Notes: a model not told the origin generated them from the sequence alone. Positions 28,007 through 36,565 are shown, counted from the stretch's first letter. The stretch is DNA of 64,000 nt from Polynucleobacter sp. MWH-UH24A (GCF_018687475.1 NZ_CP061292.1:682001-746000); one strand, 5' to 3'. Program-made: numbers and translations.

Positions 28007-28522
28007 ATGGCTGAAATTGATCCTTTAATCGCAAACGATGATTTACCACCCAGTAAATCAGAGCTCAAACGTCAAATGGCCGAGCGCCAAAAATTAGCTG
28101 AGGCTTTAAGCGCCCTCACAAGTGATGCGTTAAAGTCTATTCCAATCGATGAAGATTTGCGCGATGCGATTGCACAGACCTCAAAGGTTCGGTCCTTTGA
28201 GGGGATTCGGCGCCATAAGCAATACCTTGGTAAACGGATGCGCACATTATCCGATGAGGATATTGCTGCCATTAAGAATCAACTTGAAGTCATTGAAGGG
28301 CCTGGTCGGGTCGAAACTGCCAAGTTACATCGTTTAGAGCGTTTGCGCGAACGCTTGCTACAAAGTGATGAGGCCTTACAGGAGTTAATTACTAAGTATC
28401 CTGCACTCGATATTCAGAGTATTCGTACTCTGATTCGAAATGCCAAAAAGGAACGCGAGACCAATAAACCTCCGAAAGCCTATCGTGAGATTTTCCAATA
28501 CCTTAGAGAGCTTGAGACTTAG
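28007..28522 (+). CDS. darP: Ribosome-associated protein DarP (YjgA, DUF615)
   Basis: A 171-residue highly charged helical protein of the DUF615 family. The KSELKRQMAERQKLAEAL opening, RSFEGIRRHKQYLGKRMR core and C-terminal PKAYREIFQYLREL match YjgA/DarP, which assists late 50S subunit maturation. The ATG at 28007 (MAEIDPL) is preferred over a TTG eight codons upstream. It is divergent from cbpA and joined directly to the next gene. Confidence 0.88.
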   Translation: MAEIDPLIANDDLPPSKSELKRQMAERQKLAEALSALTSDALKSIPIDEDLRDAIAQTSKVRSFEGIRRHKQYLGKRMRTLSDEDIAAIKNQLEVIEGPGRVETAKLHRLERLRERLLQSDEALQELITKYPALDIQSIRTLIRNAKKERETNKPPKAYREIFQYLRELET

Positions 28523-28993
28523 ATGAGTAAAACCAAGCACGATCGTGGCGCGATCTACGTATTCATTCAAGCAGTTTTATTAATCGCACTATTCTTTGGT
28601 CCGGCCGATCTGCTTGGTAAGCCAGAGACAATCCATTACCCCTTGTGGCTGATTGGTAGGGCTTTTTTCTACCTCGGTCTTGGAATTGCTATATGGGCTG
28701 CCATTTCTTTAGGTCCCAATTTGACCCCACTACCAAAACCCAAGCAAAACGGCGAATTAATTCAGACAGGAATTTACAAGATGGTGCGCCACCCCATTTA
28801 TTTTGGGGTGATTATTCTGGGTTTTGGATGGGCAGCAACTGTGCAAAATTGGTATACCTTTATTGTGGCGCTCGCATTACTACTCTTCTTTGACATGAAG
28901 TCCCGCAAAGAAGAAGAGTGGCTGTTGGAAAAGTTTCCAGACTATAAGGACTATCAACGGCGTACCAAGAAACTGATCCCACTAATCTATTAA
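28523..28993 (+). CDS. Isoprenylcysteine carboxyl methyltransferase-like membrane protein
   Basis: A 156-residue integral membrane protein with about four helices and the ICMT/PEMT signature near the C terminus: GIYKMVRHPIYFGVI, then EEEWLLEKFPDYKDYQRRTK. The HP and EE residues bind S-adenosylmethionine in this family. Bacterial substrates are mostly unknown and may be isoprenoids, lipids or small thiols. The start codon directly follows the darP stop, so the two genes are co-transcribed. Confidence 0.8.
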   Translation: MSKTKHDRGAIYVFIQAVLLIALFFGPADLLGKPETIHYPLWLIGRAFFYLGLGIAIWAAISLGPNLTPLPKPKQNGELIQTGIYKMVRHPIYFGVIILGFGWAATVQNWYTFIVALALLLFFDMKSRKEEEWLLEKFPDYKDYQRRTKKLIPLIY

Positions 28994-29020
28994 TCGATTA
29001 CCTGAAAATAATTAGCCGAT

Positions 29021-30016
29021 TCATTTAAGCGCTTTATACCCCGGAGTTTTATTGGAACGATTCTTGATGGCTTTAATGAATGCGATCAAGGTTTTATTAC
29101 GCCTGAACTCTGGTTTCATGGCGAGGTAAAACGTTTCAGTCTCAAGTGGAATGAAGTGTAACTTGTACTCTTTGGCGATGTATTGCAACCCAATTCCGAC
29201 ATCGGCTTGTTCAGCTAAGATGCTGGTCGCAACGGCGCTATGGGTAAACTCCTCGTGCCCATATCCTTTAATTAGTTTGGTCTTTAGGCCTTCACGCTCT
29301 AAGAGTCGATCAAGTAATAGACGTGTACCCGCCCCCTTTTGTCGATTAATCATCCGTACCTCGGGCCGAGCGAGATCTCGGATGGATTGAATCTTCAGCG
29401 GATTGCCTTTTGCTAACAATAATCCTTGAACGCGCTGCATTAAGGGGACGGTCACCAGACCAGCACGGCGGAGGTGGTCTTCGATCGCTTTAATTTCAGC
29501 AGGATCCGATACATGAAAACCTGCAATGCTCGCTTTATTTTCGATCAGTCGATCCAGCGCATGTCCAGACCCCATCGTTTTATAGTCAATTTCATCAAAT
29601 TTTGAATGAATTTGCTCAATGAGTGGGTCGTTACTAGTGCAAAAAATATAGCGATCAAGGATTTTTTCAAGATGCTTGGAGAGCTTCTCGCCAATATCCG
29701 TAGCTAAGCGCTGAGCCTCATTTGAAAGCTGTAAATCCAAGCGATCGAGCGAATGAATCAGTAATTGACCGGCGGGAGTAATTTTTGAGCCGTGCCCCTT
29801 AATTCGCTCTAATAGCTTACAGCCCAGTTCTTGCTCAGCCTCTCGCAGTTCATTCCAAACCGTTCGATAGGAGACATTGAGATCCTTTGCAGCAGCTGCA
29901 AGGGTACGCCCCTGATCCACACTGCGCAACAAATTACCAATATGCGTTAAGTCGAGGCTACGCTGATGGTAGTTTGGGGTCTTCAGGAGGAGGGTGGGTT
30001 GGATCACGAGCTTCAT
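29021..30016 (-). CDS. ModE-like regulator: winged HTH fused to periplasmic-binding-type domain
   Basis: A 331-residue protein. Residues about 20-85 form a ModE/LysR-type winged helix (GRTLAAAAKDLNVSYRTVWNELREAE, split here as two helices), and the rest is a PBP-like domain (PF12727 type) with NRQKGAGTRLLLDRLL and a C-terminal lobe. Such fusions sit beside molybdate or tungstate uptake genes and are thought to sense the oxyanion. It is divergent from tupA, sharing a 75-base control region. The start ATG overlaps the inverted repeat at 30015-30034, which could give autoregulation. Confidence 0.8.
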   Translation of the reverse strand: MKLVIQPTLLLKTPNYHQRSLDLTHIGNLLRSVDQGRTLAAAAKDLNVSYRTVWNELREAEQELGCKLLERIKGHGSKITPAGQLLIHSLDRLDLQLSNEAQRLATDIGEKLSKHLEKILDRYIFCTSNDPLIEQIHSKFDEIDYKTMGSGHALDRLIENKASIAGFHVSDPAEIKAIEDHLRRAGLVTVPLMQRVQGLLLAKGNPLKIQSIRDLARPEVRMINRQKGAGTRLLLDRLLEREGLKTKLIKGYGHEEFTHSAVATSILAEQADVGIGLQYIAKEYKLHFIPLETETFYLAMKPEFRRNKTLIAFIKAIKNRSNKTPGYKALK

Positions 30017-30034
30017 ATGAATATTTTTGCATAT
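30015..30034. promoter_or_regulatory. Inverted repeat in the regulator-tupA divergent region
   Basis: ATATG and CATAT arms are separated by ten AT-rich bases. The repeat covers the start codon of the ModE-like regulator and lies about 60 bases before tupA. A binding site for that regulator is plausible but unproven. Confidence 0.4.
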
Positions 30035-30091
30035 TGATTATTTAAATCGATCTCTTGATGATAAAACGTTTTCAACTCACTATTAATCACC

Positions 30092-30907
30092 ATGAAAAAT
30101 ATTCGCTCCATTGTTTCGGCATTCACTCTCTCATTCTTACTTTCAACGGCCGCTTATGCACAAAAAAGTATTGTGCTTTCATCGACAACTTCGACGGAGC
30201 AATCGGGTTTATTTGGGCACATCCTGCCACCGTTTGAGAAGAAAACAGGTATTCAGGTGAAAGTTGTTGCCGTTGGCACAGGACAGGCCTTAGATATTGG
30301 CCGTCGAGGAGACGCTGATGTGGTATTCGTTCACGACAAGGTCGCTGAAGAAAAATTTGTTGCCGAAGGCTTTGCCGATAAACGGATTGAAGTGATGTAC
30401 AACGATTTTGTACTGATTGGCCCAAAAAGTGATCCAGCGAAAGTTGCCGGTGGCAAAGATATTCAAGCAGCGCTCAAGAAAATCGCCGATAGTAAGTCAA
30501 CCTTTGTCTCTCGAGGCGATAAGAGTGGTACCCATGCCGCCGAGTTGCGGTATTGGAAGGGTGCGGACATTACAGTGTCAGCGAATCTACCTTGGTATAA
30601 AGAAACTGGCTCTGGAATGGGTCCTGCATTAAATACAGCATCCGGTATGAATGGTTATATCTTGTCGGACCGGGCAACGTGGCTTACTTTTAAGAACCGC
30701 GGTGATCTAGCTATTCTGGTGCAAGGCGATCCAAAGCTCTTTAATCAGTATGGCGTGATGTTGGTGAGCTCCGCCAAGCACCCCAATGTGAAAAAAGCCG
30801 AAGGCCAGGCATTTGTGGACTGGATTACCTCAAAAGAAGGCCAAGATACGATTGCCTCCTACAAAGTAGGCGGTGAGCAGCTCTTTTTTCCAAACGCGAA
30901 GAAATAA
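30092..30907 (+). CDS. tupA: Tungstate-binding periplasmic protein TupA
   Basis: A 271-residue solute-binding protein with a signal peptide cleaved near AYAQKS. The oxyanion loop SSTTSTEQSGLFGHI carries the TTTS-type motif of TupA, followed by VGTGQALDIGRRGDADVVFVHD, FVSRGDKSGTHAAE and GYILSDRATW. These separate TupA from ModA. TupA binds tungstate very tightly for an ABC importer. The usual partner genes tupB and tupC are not adjacent: the next gene is lldD on the opposite strand. It would supply tungsten to the AOR encoded at 427-4574. Confidence 0.88.
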   Translation: MKNIRSIVSAFTLSFLLSTAAYAQKSIVLSSTTSTEQSGLFGHILPPFEKKTGIQVKVVAVGTGQALDIGRRGDADVVFVHDKVAEEKFVAEGFADKRIEVMYNDFVLIGPKSDPAKVAGGKDIQAALKKIADSKSTFVSRGDKSGTHAAELRYWKGADITVSANLPWYKETGSGMGPALNTASGMNGYILSDRATWLTFKNRGDLAILVQGDPKLFNQYGVMLVSSAKHPNVKKAEGQAFVDWITSKEGQDTIASYKVGGEQLFFPNAKK

Positions 30908-30908
30908 C

Positions 30909-32054
30909 TTAGTAGGTACCAGGCACCAAAATATCGTTGGTGACATTATGGATATCACGGTGGCCAGTAAATGCCATCGTGAGATCCAACTCCTTATGAA
31001 TAATCTCTAAACATTTTGTAACGCCAGGCCCACCCATGGCGCCAAGACCATAGAGGAAGGAGCGACCAATCATCGTACCGCGGGCACCTAAGGCCCATGC
31101 TTTAAGAACGTCTTGACCAGAACGAATGCCGCCATCCATCCAAACCTCGATATCCTTACCAACCGCATCGACAATTGGTGGTAGTGCCTGAATACTCGAC
31201 ATTGCACCATCGAGCTGTCGGCCACCGTGATTCGAGACCACAATCGCATCCGCCCCTGATCCAACGGCTGCCCGCGCATCCTCTGGATCCAAAATACCTT
31301 TAATGATCAATTTGCCGTCCCAGTGTTTTTTAATCCACTCAACGTCACCCCAATTGAGGCCAGGATCAAATTGTTCGGCAGTCCATGATGATAGGGAGGA
31401 CATATTCCCTACGCCGGTGGCATGACCAACAATATTTCGGAAGGTGCGACGTGGCGTTTGCAGCATCCCCATGCACCAACGCGGTTTGGTCATCATATTG
31501 ATCATGTTTGGAATTGTGAGTTTCGGTGGCGCGCTTAAACCATTTTTAATATCTTTGTGACGCTGACCTAAAATTTGCAAGTCCAAGGTGAGTACGAGTG
31601 CCGAACATTTAGCAGCCTTAGCCCGTTCAATTAAGCGTTCAATAAAACCACGATCTTTCATGACGTAGAGTTGAAACCAAAATGGTTTAGTGGTTCGTTC
31701 GGCCACATCTTCAATCGAGCAAATGCTCATGGTTGATAAGCAGAAGGGGACCCCAAATTTCTCAGCAGCCTGTGCAGCCAAAATTTCCCCATCGGGGTAT
31801 TGCATACCGGTTAAGCCAGTGGGTGCCAGAGCAACTGGCATTGCTACCTCTTGGCCGACCATCGTCGTTTTGGTGGTGCGATTTTGCATATTGACAGCCA
31901 CCCGTTGACGTAATTTAATTTTCTGAAAGTCGGATTCATTGGCGCGATAGGTGGACTCGGTCCAAGAACCCGAGTCTGCGTAGTCATAAAACATTTTGGG
32001 AGTGCGTTTTTGATGGAGAACGCGCAAGTCTTCAATATTGGTAATAATGGGCAT
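30909..32054 (-). CDS. lldD: FMN-dependent L-lactate dehydrogenase / alpha-hydroxy acid oxidase
   Basis: A 381-residue TIM-barrel flavoenzyme. The N-terminal FYDYADSGSWTE, PTGLTGMQYPDGE, TMSICSIEDVAE, FQLYVMKDR, and the active site SNHGGRQLDGA with GGIRSGQDVLKA are characteristic. It oxidises L-lactate or a similar 2-hydroxy acid and delivers electrons to quinone or cytochrome. The exact substrate within the alpha-hydroxy acid family is uncertain. It is convergent with tupA, and the divergent HAD gene shares its upstream region, which contains the AAACCC repeat. Confidence 0.87.
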   Translation of the reverse strand: MPIITNIEDLRVLHQKRTPKMFYDYADSGSWTESTYRANESDFQKIKLRQRVAVNMQNRTTKTTMVGQEVAMPVALAPTGLTGMQYPDGEILAAQAAEKFGVPFCLSTMSICSIEDVAERTTKPFWFQLYVMKDRGFIERLIERAKAAKCSALVLTLDLQILGQRHKDIKNGLSAPPKLTIPNMINMMTKPRWCMGMLQTPRRTFRNIVGHATGVGNMSSLSSWTAEQFDPGLNWGDVEWIKKHWDGKLIIKGILDPEDARAAVGSGADAIVVSNHGGRQLDGAMSSIQALPPIVDAVGKDIEVWMDGGIRSGQDVLKAWALGARGTMIGRSFLYGLGAMGGPGVTKCLEIIHKELDLTMAFTGHRDIHNVTNDILVPGTY

Positions 32055-32130
32055 GATGTATTTTTAAAGGTTAATACGATTGACTGTATCGGAGAGGCTT
32101 GGTATTTGTCTATTATGAATGATCCTAATC

Positions 32131-32160
32131 AAACCCAAACCCAAACCCAAACCCAAACCC
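32131..32160 (+). repeat. (AAACCC)5 hexanucleotide tandem repeat
   Basis: Five perfect copies lie between the divergent lldD and HAD genes, ending five bases before the HAD start. The opposite strand carries five runs of GGG or more spaced by TTT, a strong G-quadruplex pattern that would be in the non-template strand of the lldD leader. The copies also encode Gln-Thr repeats in a 17-codon frame at 32115-32168 whose TGA overlaps the HAD ATG. Confidence 0.9.
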
Positions 32161-32164
32161 CAAG

Positions 32165-32866
32165 ATGAAACCAACTGTACTGGCTTTTGATGTATTTGGA
32201 ACCGTAGTGGATTGGCATGGCTCAATTGCGGCTGAGGTTACCCAACTCTTGCCCCAAGCTGACCCTATTGCTTTTGCCAGTGCCTGGCGGTCTGGCTATA
32301 AGCCTGCCATGGCTCGAGTTCGTAGTGGGGAGCTCGGCTGGACTCGGATTGATGATCTACATCGAATGATCTTGGATCAAGTGCTGACTGAGCTAAAAAT
32401 TGATCATCTGACGGAAGCCCAAAAGAAGCATCTTAATCTCGCCTGGCACCGATTAAAACCATGGCCGGATACGGTGCGTGGTTTAACACTCCTAAAACAA
32501 GACTTTACGATCGTCACTCTGTCCAATGGTAATTTAGGCCTACTTGCTAATATGGCAAAAAATGGCGGCTTACCTTGGGATCTAATTCTTTCGGCCGAAG
32601 TATTTCGCCACTACAAGCCAGATCCTCAGACCTATTTAGGCGTTTGCCAAACATTTGATTTAAAGCCGCACGAGGTGATGTTGGTGGCTGCCCATAAAGA
32701 CGATTTAGAAGCGGCTCATGCATGCGGTCTCCAAACGGCATTTATTGAACGCCCTAATGAGTTTGGACCAAAGGTAACCCGAACAGACCTTGGGCAAGAG
32801 TCCTGGACGACCTACCATGCCAAAGACTTTATTGATCTAGCAGCGCAACTCAAGGCCGCCTCATAA
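32165..32866 (+). CDS. HAD hydrolase, haloacid dehalogenase type II-like
   Basis: A 233-residue hydrolase with motif I AFDVFGTVVDW (nucleophile Asp near residue 9), motif II TLSNGN, motif III lysine in FRHYKPDPQTY and motif IV MLVAAHKDDLEAA. The size and DVFGT/SNGN forms match the type II 2-haloacid dehalogenase group, though many such proteins are phosphatases. No ribosome site is visible, but the ATG overlaps the stop of a short Gln-Thr-repeat frame (ATGA), suggesting coupled translation. Confidence 0.8.
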   Translation: MKPTVLAFDVFGTVVDWHGSIAAEVTQLLPQADPIAFASAWRSGYKPAMARVRSGELGWTRIDDLHRMILDQVLTELKIDHLTEAQKKHLNLAWHRLKPWPDTVRGLTLLKQDFTIVTLSNGNLGLLANMAKNGGLPWDLILSAEVFRHYKPDPQTYLGVCQTFDLKPHEVMLVAAHKDDLEAAHACGLQTAFIERPNEFGPKVTRTDLGQESWTTYHAKDFIDLAAQLKAAS

Positions 32867-32933
32867 ATAATGATCTAGATCAAACCAAAACCCAAAAAAA
32901 AGATCATACTTAGAGAAATTATCGGAGGATTCT

Positions 32934-33209
32934 ATGGCAAATCTAACCATTGAAATTGAGAACCTAAAATGCGGCGGTTGTGAGAACACCATCGTCAAAG
33001 GCTTAAAAGCGATTTCTGGAGTTCAAGCAGTCACGGTCGATCATGCAAACCGAGCCGTTGTTCTGGATGCCGACTCTAATTTGCGCCAGCAGATTGTCGA
33101 TAAGTTGCTGAGTATGGGCTACCCTGAAAAGGGTTCTGTAGCGGGTCTTGATAAAGGAATTGCGACCGCTAAATCATTTGTGAGTTGCGCAATCGGCCGT
33201 ATCAGCTAA
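32934..33209 (+). CDS. Heavy-metal-associated (HMA) domain protein
   Basis: A 91-residue protein with one HMA fold. LTIEIENLKCGGCENTIVK carries the metal-binding CxxC in the usual loop, followed by the ferredoxin-like beta-alpha-beta pattern (GVQAVTVDHANRAVVL). About 25 C-terminal residues extend past the domain and include an extra Cys. CopZ-like copper chaperoning is possible, but no copper ATPase gene is nearby. A strong ribosome site (GGAGG) precedes the ATG. Confidence 0.8.
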   Translation: MANLTIEIENLKCGGCENTIVKGLKAISGVQAVTVDHANRAVVLDADSNLRQQIVDKLLSMGYPEKGSVAGLDKGIATAKSFVSCAIGRIS

Positions 33210-33238
33210 GCCATTCATCAATCGGCTAAGATGCCAAG

Positions 33239-33499
33239 ATGTTTCATATTGACATCATTGGCTACTTCGCTGCTTTACTGACCACCTTTTCCTTTCTTGT
33301 TCAGGCCATTCAATCCTGGCGAACAAGAGACCTCTCAGGCATCTCGGTGGGCATGTACAGCATGTTTACCCTTGGGGTTGGACTGTGGCTTATTTATGGG
33401 ATTGTGATTGAGAGTTGGCCCTTAATTGTGACCAATGCGTTGACTTTCCTGTTTGCCCTGAGCATCTTGCTCATGAAATTAAAACAAATGTCAAAATAA
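33239..33499 (+). CDS. SemiSWEET-type sugar transporter
   Basis: An 86-residue three-helix membrane protein of the MtN3/SemiSWEET family. FAALLTTFSFLVQAIQSWRTRDLSGISVGMYSMF shows the family layout, with the conserved basic loop (RTRDLSGIS) between helices 1 and 2, followed by LGVGLWLIYG. Two copies form the transporter. The sugar cannot be read from sequence. It follows the HMA gene by 29 bases. Confidence 0.85.
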   Translation: MFHIDIIGYFAALLTTFSFLVQAIQSWRTRDLSGISVGMYSMFTLGVGLWLIYGIVIESWPLIVTNALTFLFALSILLMKLKQMSK

Positions 33500-33532
33500 C
33501 AGAGTACGCACTGTTATGACTCAATTCTGATA

Positions 33533-34318
33533 ATGAAAATTCTCAAAATGCTTGTCCTCTTGATCGTATTAGCTATAGCAATTGCCATTGGTGTTGCGTA
33601 TTACACGGTTAGTAAATTAGATGGCTATGTGAAGAGCTCAATTGAGAACTACGCCACGCAATCCCTGGGAACAAAGGTAACCGTTGGCGAGGTCAATATT
33701 AGCTTGCGTCAAACCCGTGCAAGCATCACTAATCTTGAAGTAGCAAATCCCCCGGGTTTTGCAGGGACTCATGCATTTAAAGCAGGGTTGATCGAGATTC
33801 AACTTAATCCGAAGGAGTCTAAACTCGATTGGGTTGTCATTGATCGAGTGCTCTTGAGTCAGCCTAGTGTGCAGTATGTCAAAACCAAAGATTCTGACAA
33901 TCTATCGGTTTTGCAAAATAACGCAAAGCAATACAGTTCAACCAATCAAAAAGAAGATGCTCAAAGCAAAGCTGGTAAAGCTGGTGATTCTAAGCAGCCA
34001 CGCATCCTAATTAAGCAGTTTGATATTCAGGGGGCGGATCTAATTTATCAGGATATGAGAATCTTAGGCACAAGCGTAAACCTTAAGTTAGATGACATTC
34101 AAATCACTAATATTGATACTGGTAAGGATGGCGCGGGAACTAAAGAAGCGGTTGGAAAAATTATCGATGCCATTATTCCCGTGGTGAAGAATGCTGCGCT
34201 CAAAAGTATCAACACCTATTTGAATATCGCGACGGATACATTACGGAATGTCACCGACAATGCGCAGCAATACGGTAAGGATGCCATTACCAATATCAAA
34301 AAGTTGTTTCAAAAATAA
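33533..34318 (+). CDS. AsmA-like membrane-anchored periplasmic protein
   Basis: A 261-residue protein with an N-terminal membrane anchor (LVLLIVLAIAIAIGVAYYT) and a periplasmic beta-rich domain. LGTKVTVGEVNISLRQTRA, then LTNLEV-like strand ITNLEVANPPGFAG, is typical of the AsmA/DUF748 family N-terminal domain thought to act in outer membrane lipid traffic or assembly. A Lys/Ser/Gln-rich linker near residues 140-160 splits the domain, and the C terminus is helical. Function is unknown. Confidence 0.65.
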   Translation: MKILKMLVLLIVLAIAIAIGVAYYTVSKLDGYVKSSIENYATQSLGTKVTVGEVNISLRQTRASITNLEVANPPGFAGTHAFKAGLIEIQLNPKESKLDWVVIDRVLLSQPSVQYVKTKDSDNLSVLQNNAKQYSSTNQKEDAQSKAGKAGDSKQPRILIKQFDIQGADLIYQDMRILGTSVNLKLDDIQITNIDTGKDGAGTKEAVGKIIDAIIPVVKNAALKSINTYLNIATDTLRNVTDNAQQYGKDAITNIKKLFQK

Positions 34319-34332
34319 TTCATGAATAACTC

Positions 34333-35382
34333 ATGACTCTCAATGCATATAACGGCCGCCTGACCTCACTCTCCCACGGAGGGGGATGTGGCTGCAAAAT
34401 TGCACCTGGTGTCTTAAGTGATATTTTGCGTGCCTCACCCCTCAAAATGATTCCACCGGCTTTGTTAGCGGGCTCAGAAAATAATGAGGATGCCGCGGTT
34501 TATCAAATCAATGATCACCAAGCGATTGTGGCCACTACGGATTTCTTTATGCCAATCGTCGATGATCCCTATGATTTTGGTCGAATTGCGGCCACCAATG
34601 CGATCTCAGATATCTATGCAATGGGCGCTCAACCCTTATTTGCACTGGCATTACTTGGTATGCCAATTAATGTATTACCTCTAGAGGTGATTCAAAAGAT
34701 CATCGCGGGTGGGGAATCGGTTTGCCAAGCGGCGGGTATTCCGATTGCTGGTGGGCATTCCATTGATACCGTTGAGCCCATCTATGGCTTGGTGGCGATT
34801 GGCATTGTTGATCCAGCCAACTTAAAACGCAATAGCGGTGCGCAAGCAGGAGACGTGATTATTTTGAGTAAACCCCTCGGAGTCGGTATTTTGAGCGCCG
34901 CACTAAAGAAAGAACGTCTTTCCGCTAAAGGGTACGAGGCGATGATTACCTATACAACGCAGCTAAATCAGCCAGGCATTGCACTCTCGAAAATGCCAGA
35001 GGTTCATGCCTTGACGGATGTCACGGGCTTTGGCTTAGCAGGGCATCTTTTGGAGATGAGTCGCGGAGCTAATCTTCAAGCTAACTTGACTTGGCATGAT
35101 ATTCCAGTCATTGCCGAAGCTTTAGAGTTTGTTAAAGAAGATATCTATACCGGAGCGTCCACACGTAATTGGCAAGGCTATGGGGGCGAGGTTTCGTTTG
35201 GTCCGGCTATCGAAGTGTGGCAACAGCATTTAATGACCGATCCGCAAACCAGCGGCGGTCTCTTGATTGCCTGCGCACCTAAAGCTAAAGAACAAGTTCT
35301 GAATTTACTCCACCACTCGGGGTTTCATGAGGCGAAAGCGATCGGCCACTTTGGAAGTGGTCAAGGCCTTGCGATGACTTAG
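34333..35382 (+). CDS. selD: Selenide, water dikinase (selenophosphate synthase)
   Basis: A 349-residue enzyme that makes selenophosphate from selenide and ATP. The Gly-rich N terminus GGGCGCK contains the catalytic Cys19 and Lys22, so it is the cysteine rather than selenocysteine form. Also present are TTDFFMPIVDDPYDFGRIAA and TDVTGFGLAGHLLEM. Its usual neighbour selU is not here; a 45-codon gene follows. Selenophosphate could feed 2-selenouridine in tRNA, or the SenB-like enzyme encoded at 49136-50107. Confidence 0.93.
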   Translation: MTLNAYNGRLTSLSHGGGCGCKIAPGVLSDILRASPLKMIPPALLAGSENNEDAAVYQINDHQAIVATTDFFMPIVDDPYDFGRIAATNAISDIYAMGAQPLFALALLGMPINVLPLEVIQKIIAGGESVCQAAGIPIAGGHSIDTVEPIYGLVAIGIVDPANLKRNSGAQAGDVIILSKPLGVGILSAALKKERLSAKGYEAMITYTTQLNQPGIALSKMPEVHALTDVTGFGLAGHLLEMSRGANLQANLTWHDIPVIAEALEFVKEDIYTGASTRNWQGYGGEVSFGPAIEVWQQHLMTDPQTSGGLLIACAPKAKEQVLNLLHHSGFHEAKAIGHFGSGQGLAMT

Positions 35383-35467
35383 GAATAAAGCTGAGTCGTT
35401 GCGTTGGTCAATTATCTTAAAACTAGCTACAATCAAATTATTATTTAATCAAAGTAAAGGTTTCGCT

Positions 35468-35605
35468 ATGAAAAACCAGAATTTTGCAGCCTGTTTTCAG
35501 TCGTTCATACAAAATATGATGGCTTCCCCCATGAAGCGAGGAGAGTGGTTTTTACAGTTGATGATTGAAAAGCGTGATCAGCGCTTGAGTAAAAAGATCT
35601 ATTAA
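35468..35605 (+). CDS. 45-residue protein of unknown function after selD
   Basis: A short frame with an AAAGG ribosome site 8-10 bases before the ATG. The product is basic at its C terminus (EKRDQRLSKKIY) and contains AACFQSFIQNMMASPMKRGEW-like amphipathic helices, quoted only in part. It has no signal peptide or membrane helix. I recognise no family. It sits 85 bases after selD and before an exported protein. Confidence 0.5.
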   Translation: MKNQNFAACFQSFIQNMMASPMKRGEWFLQLMIEKRDQRLSKKIY

Positions 35606-35620
35606 TGTTGCTCTGATCGA

Positions 35621-36262
35621 ATGCGATCAATCATGACCCGATGGGGCACACACCTGGCTGTGTGCCTTTTTGTTTTACCCATCGGCGTATCAGCAGCGGG
35701 TCTTGCCGATGTGGTTGGTGAGGGACAGATCCGTTTTCTGAAAACCAAGCCAGATCCCAATTCATATACCTATGAATCGAAGGTAACGATCCTAGAGACC
35801 AGTCTTGATTCTGGTTTGGTACAAATTCAGACCTGCCATAAAAAATTAGATCCAATTCGTAAGGTGGTCATTCTGTTTAACAAAGACCGAATCCGGGATA
35901 TTCAAGTGCGGACCATGGATGGCATCGCAATGGCTGAGGTCAGAGACAATCGCGTGACCTTAAGTGAGGTACAAAAAGGTGGATCGATTTGTATTGATTT
36001 GCAGTCAAAAGCGCTGGATTCTCTTGGTAATGGTCTTTATCAACTCAATGCTGGTCCCTTGATGCGCAGACTCTTTGATGGTTATTTACCGATGACCGCG
36101 AACATGAGGTTCTCATGGCCAGATAAGCTGCTTGCCGTTCAAGAAACTAAACCAGCGAGTCAAGATGGCGTTGATATTAAGTCCGCTAATGATGGTCTGG
36201 AGATGGACTTAGTGTTTGCCGGAAAAATGACTGCGCAGATCTTGCTAAAGCGCTCCGATTAA
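35621..36262 (+). CDS. Exported protein of unknown function
   Basis: A 213-residue protein with a signal peptide (LAVCLFVLPIGVSAAG) and a soluble beta-rich body; I do not recognise a domain. Two cysteines (QTCHKK and SICIDL) could form a disulfide. A second ATG four codons in is an equally good start. The stop overlaps a small AT-rich hairpin shared with the convergent lipoprotein gene at 36266. Confidence 0.6.
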   Translation: MRSIMTRWGTHLAVCLFVLPIGVSAAGLADVVGEGQIRFLKTKPDPNSYTYESKVTILETSLDSGLVQIQTCHKKLDPIRKVVILFNKDRIRDIQVRTMDGIAMAEVRDNRVTLSEVQKGGSICIDLQSKALDSLGNGLYQLNAGPLMRRLFDGYLPMTANMRFSWPDKLLAVQETKPASQDGVDIKSANDGLEMDLVFAGKMTAQILLKRSD

Positions 36263-36265
36263 AGC

Positions 36266-36565
36266 TTAGAGCTTTTCACAGCGATACTGCTTGGAGCCAA
36301 TGGCTAAGCGCGATTCGCTCTGAATCAATTGCGCGATAGACGCTTTGACGTCACCAACCTTGCAGTTTTCATCAAAATAGCTGACTAGCCCGAGACTGCC
36401 ACAAAAGCGCAACTGCCGATCGTCAATCTTCATGGTCGATTGCTGCAAGACCATGACTACTTTTTTGCTAGGGTCATTCTCGGGAATGCAGTTCCAGGTG
36501 GTGTAGTCGGCTTGGCCACATGCCGAAAGCATAAGAAGTAGGGGTAGAAAGTAAAAAACGCGCAT
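36266..36565 (-). CDS. Small lipoprotein of unknown function
   Basis: A 99-residue protein with a clear lipobox (LMLSAC, lipidated Cys16) and four further cysteines in the mature part (NCIPE, RFCGS, NCKVG, YRCEKL), suggesting two disulfides in the periplasm. The family is not recognised. It is convergent with the preceding exported protein gene. Confidence 0.65.
   Translation of the reverse strand: MRVFYFLPLLLMLSACGQADYTTWNCIPENDPSKKVVMVLQQSTMKIDDRQLRFCGSLGLVSYFDENCKVGDVKASIAQLIQSESRLAIGSKQYRCEKL

Noticed and set aside
32131-32160. CRISPR array or telomere-like element
   Set aside because: The unit is only six bases with no spacers, so it is a simple tandem repeat.
34333-35382. Selenoprotein form of SelD
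   Set aside because: The catalytic residue is encoded as Cys, with no in-frame TGA, so no selenocysteine insertion is needed.
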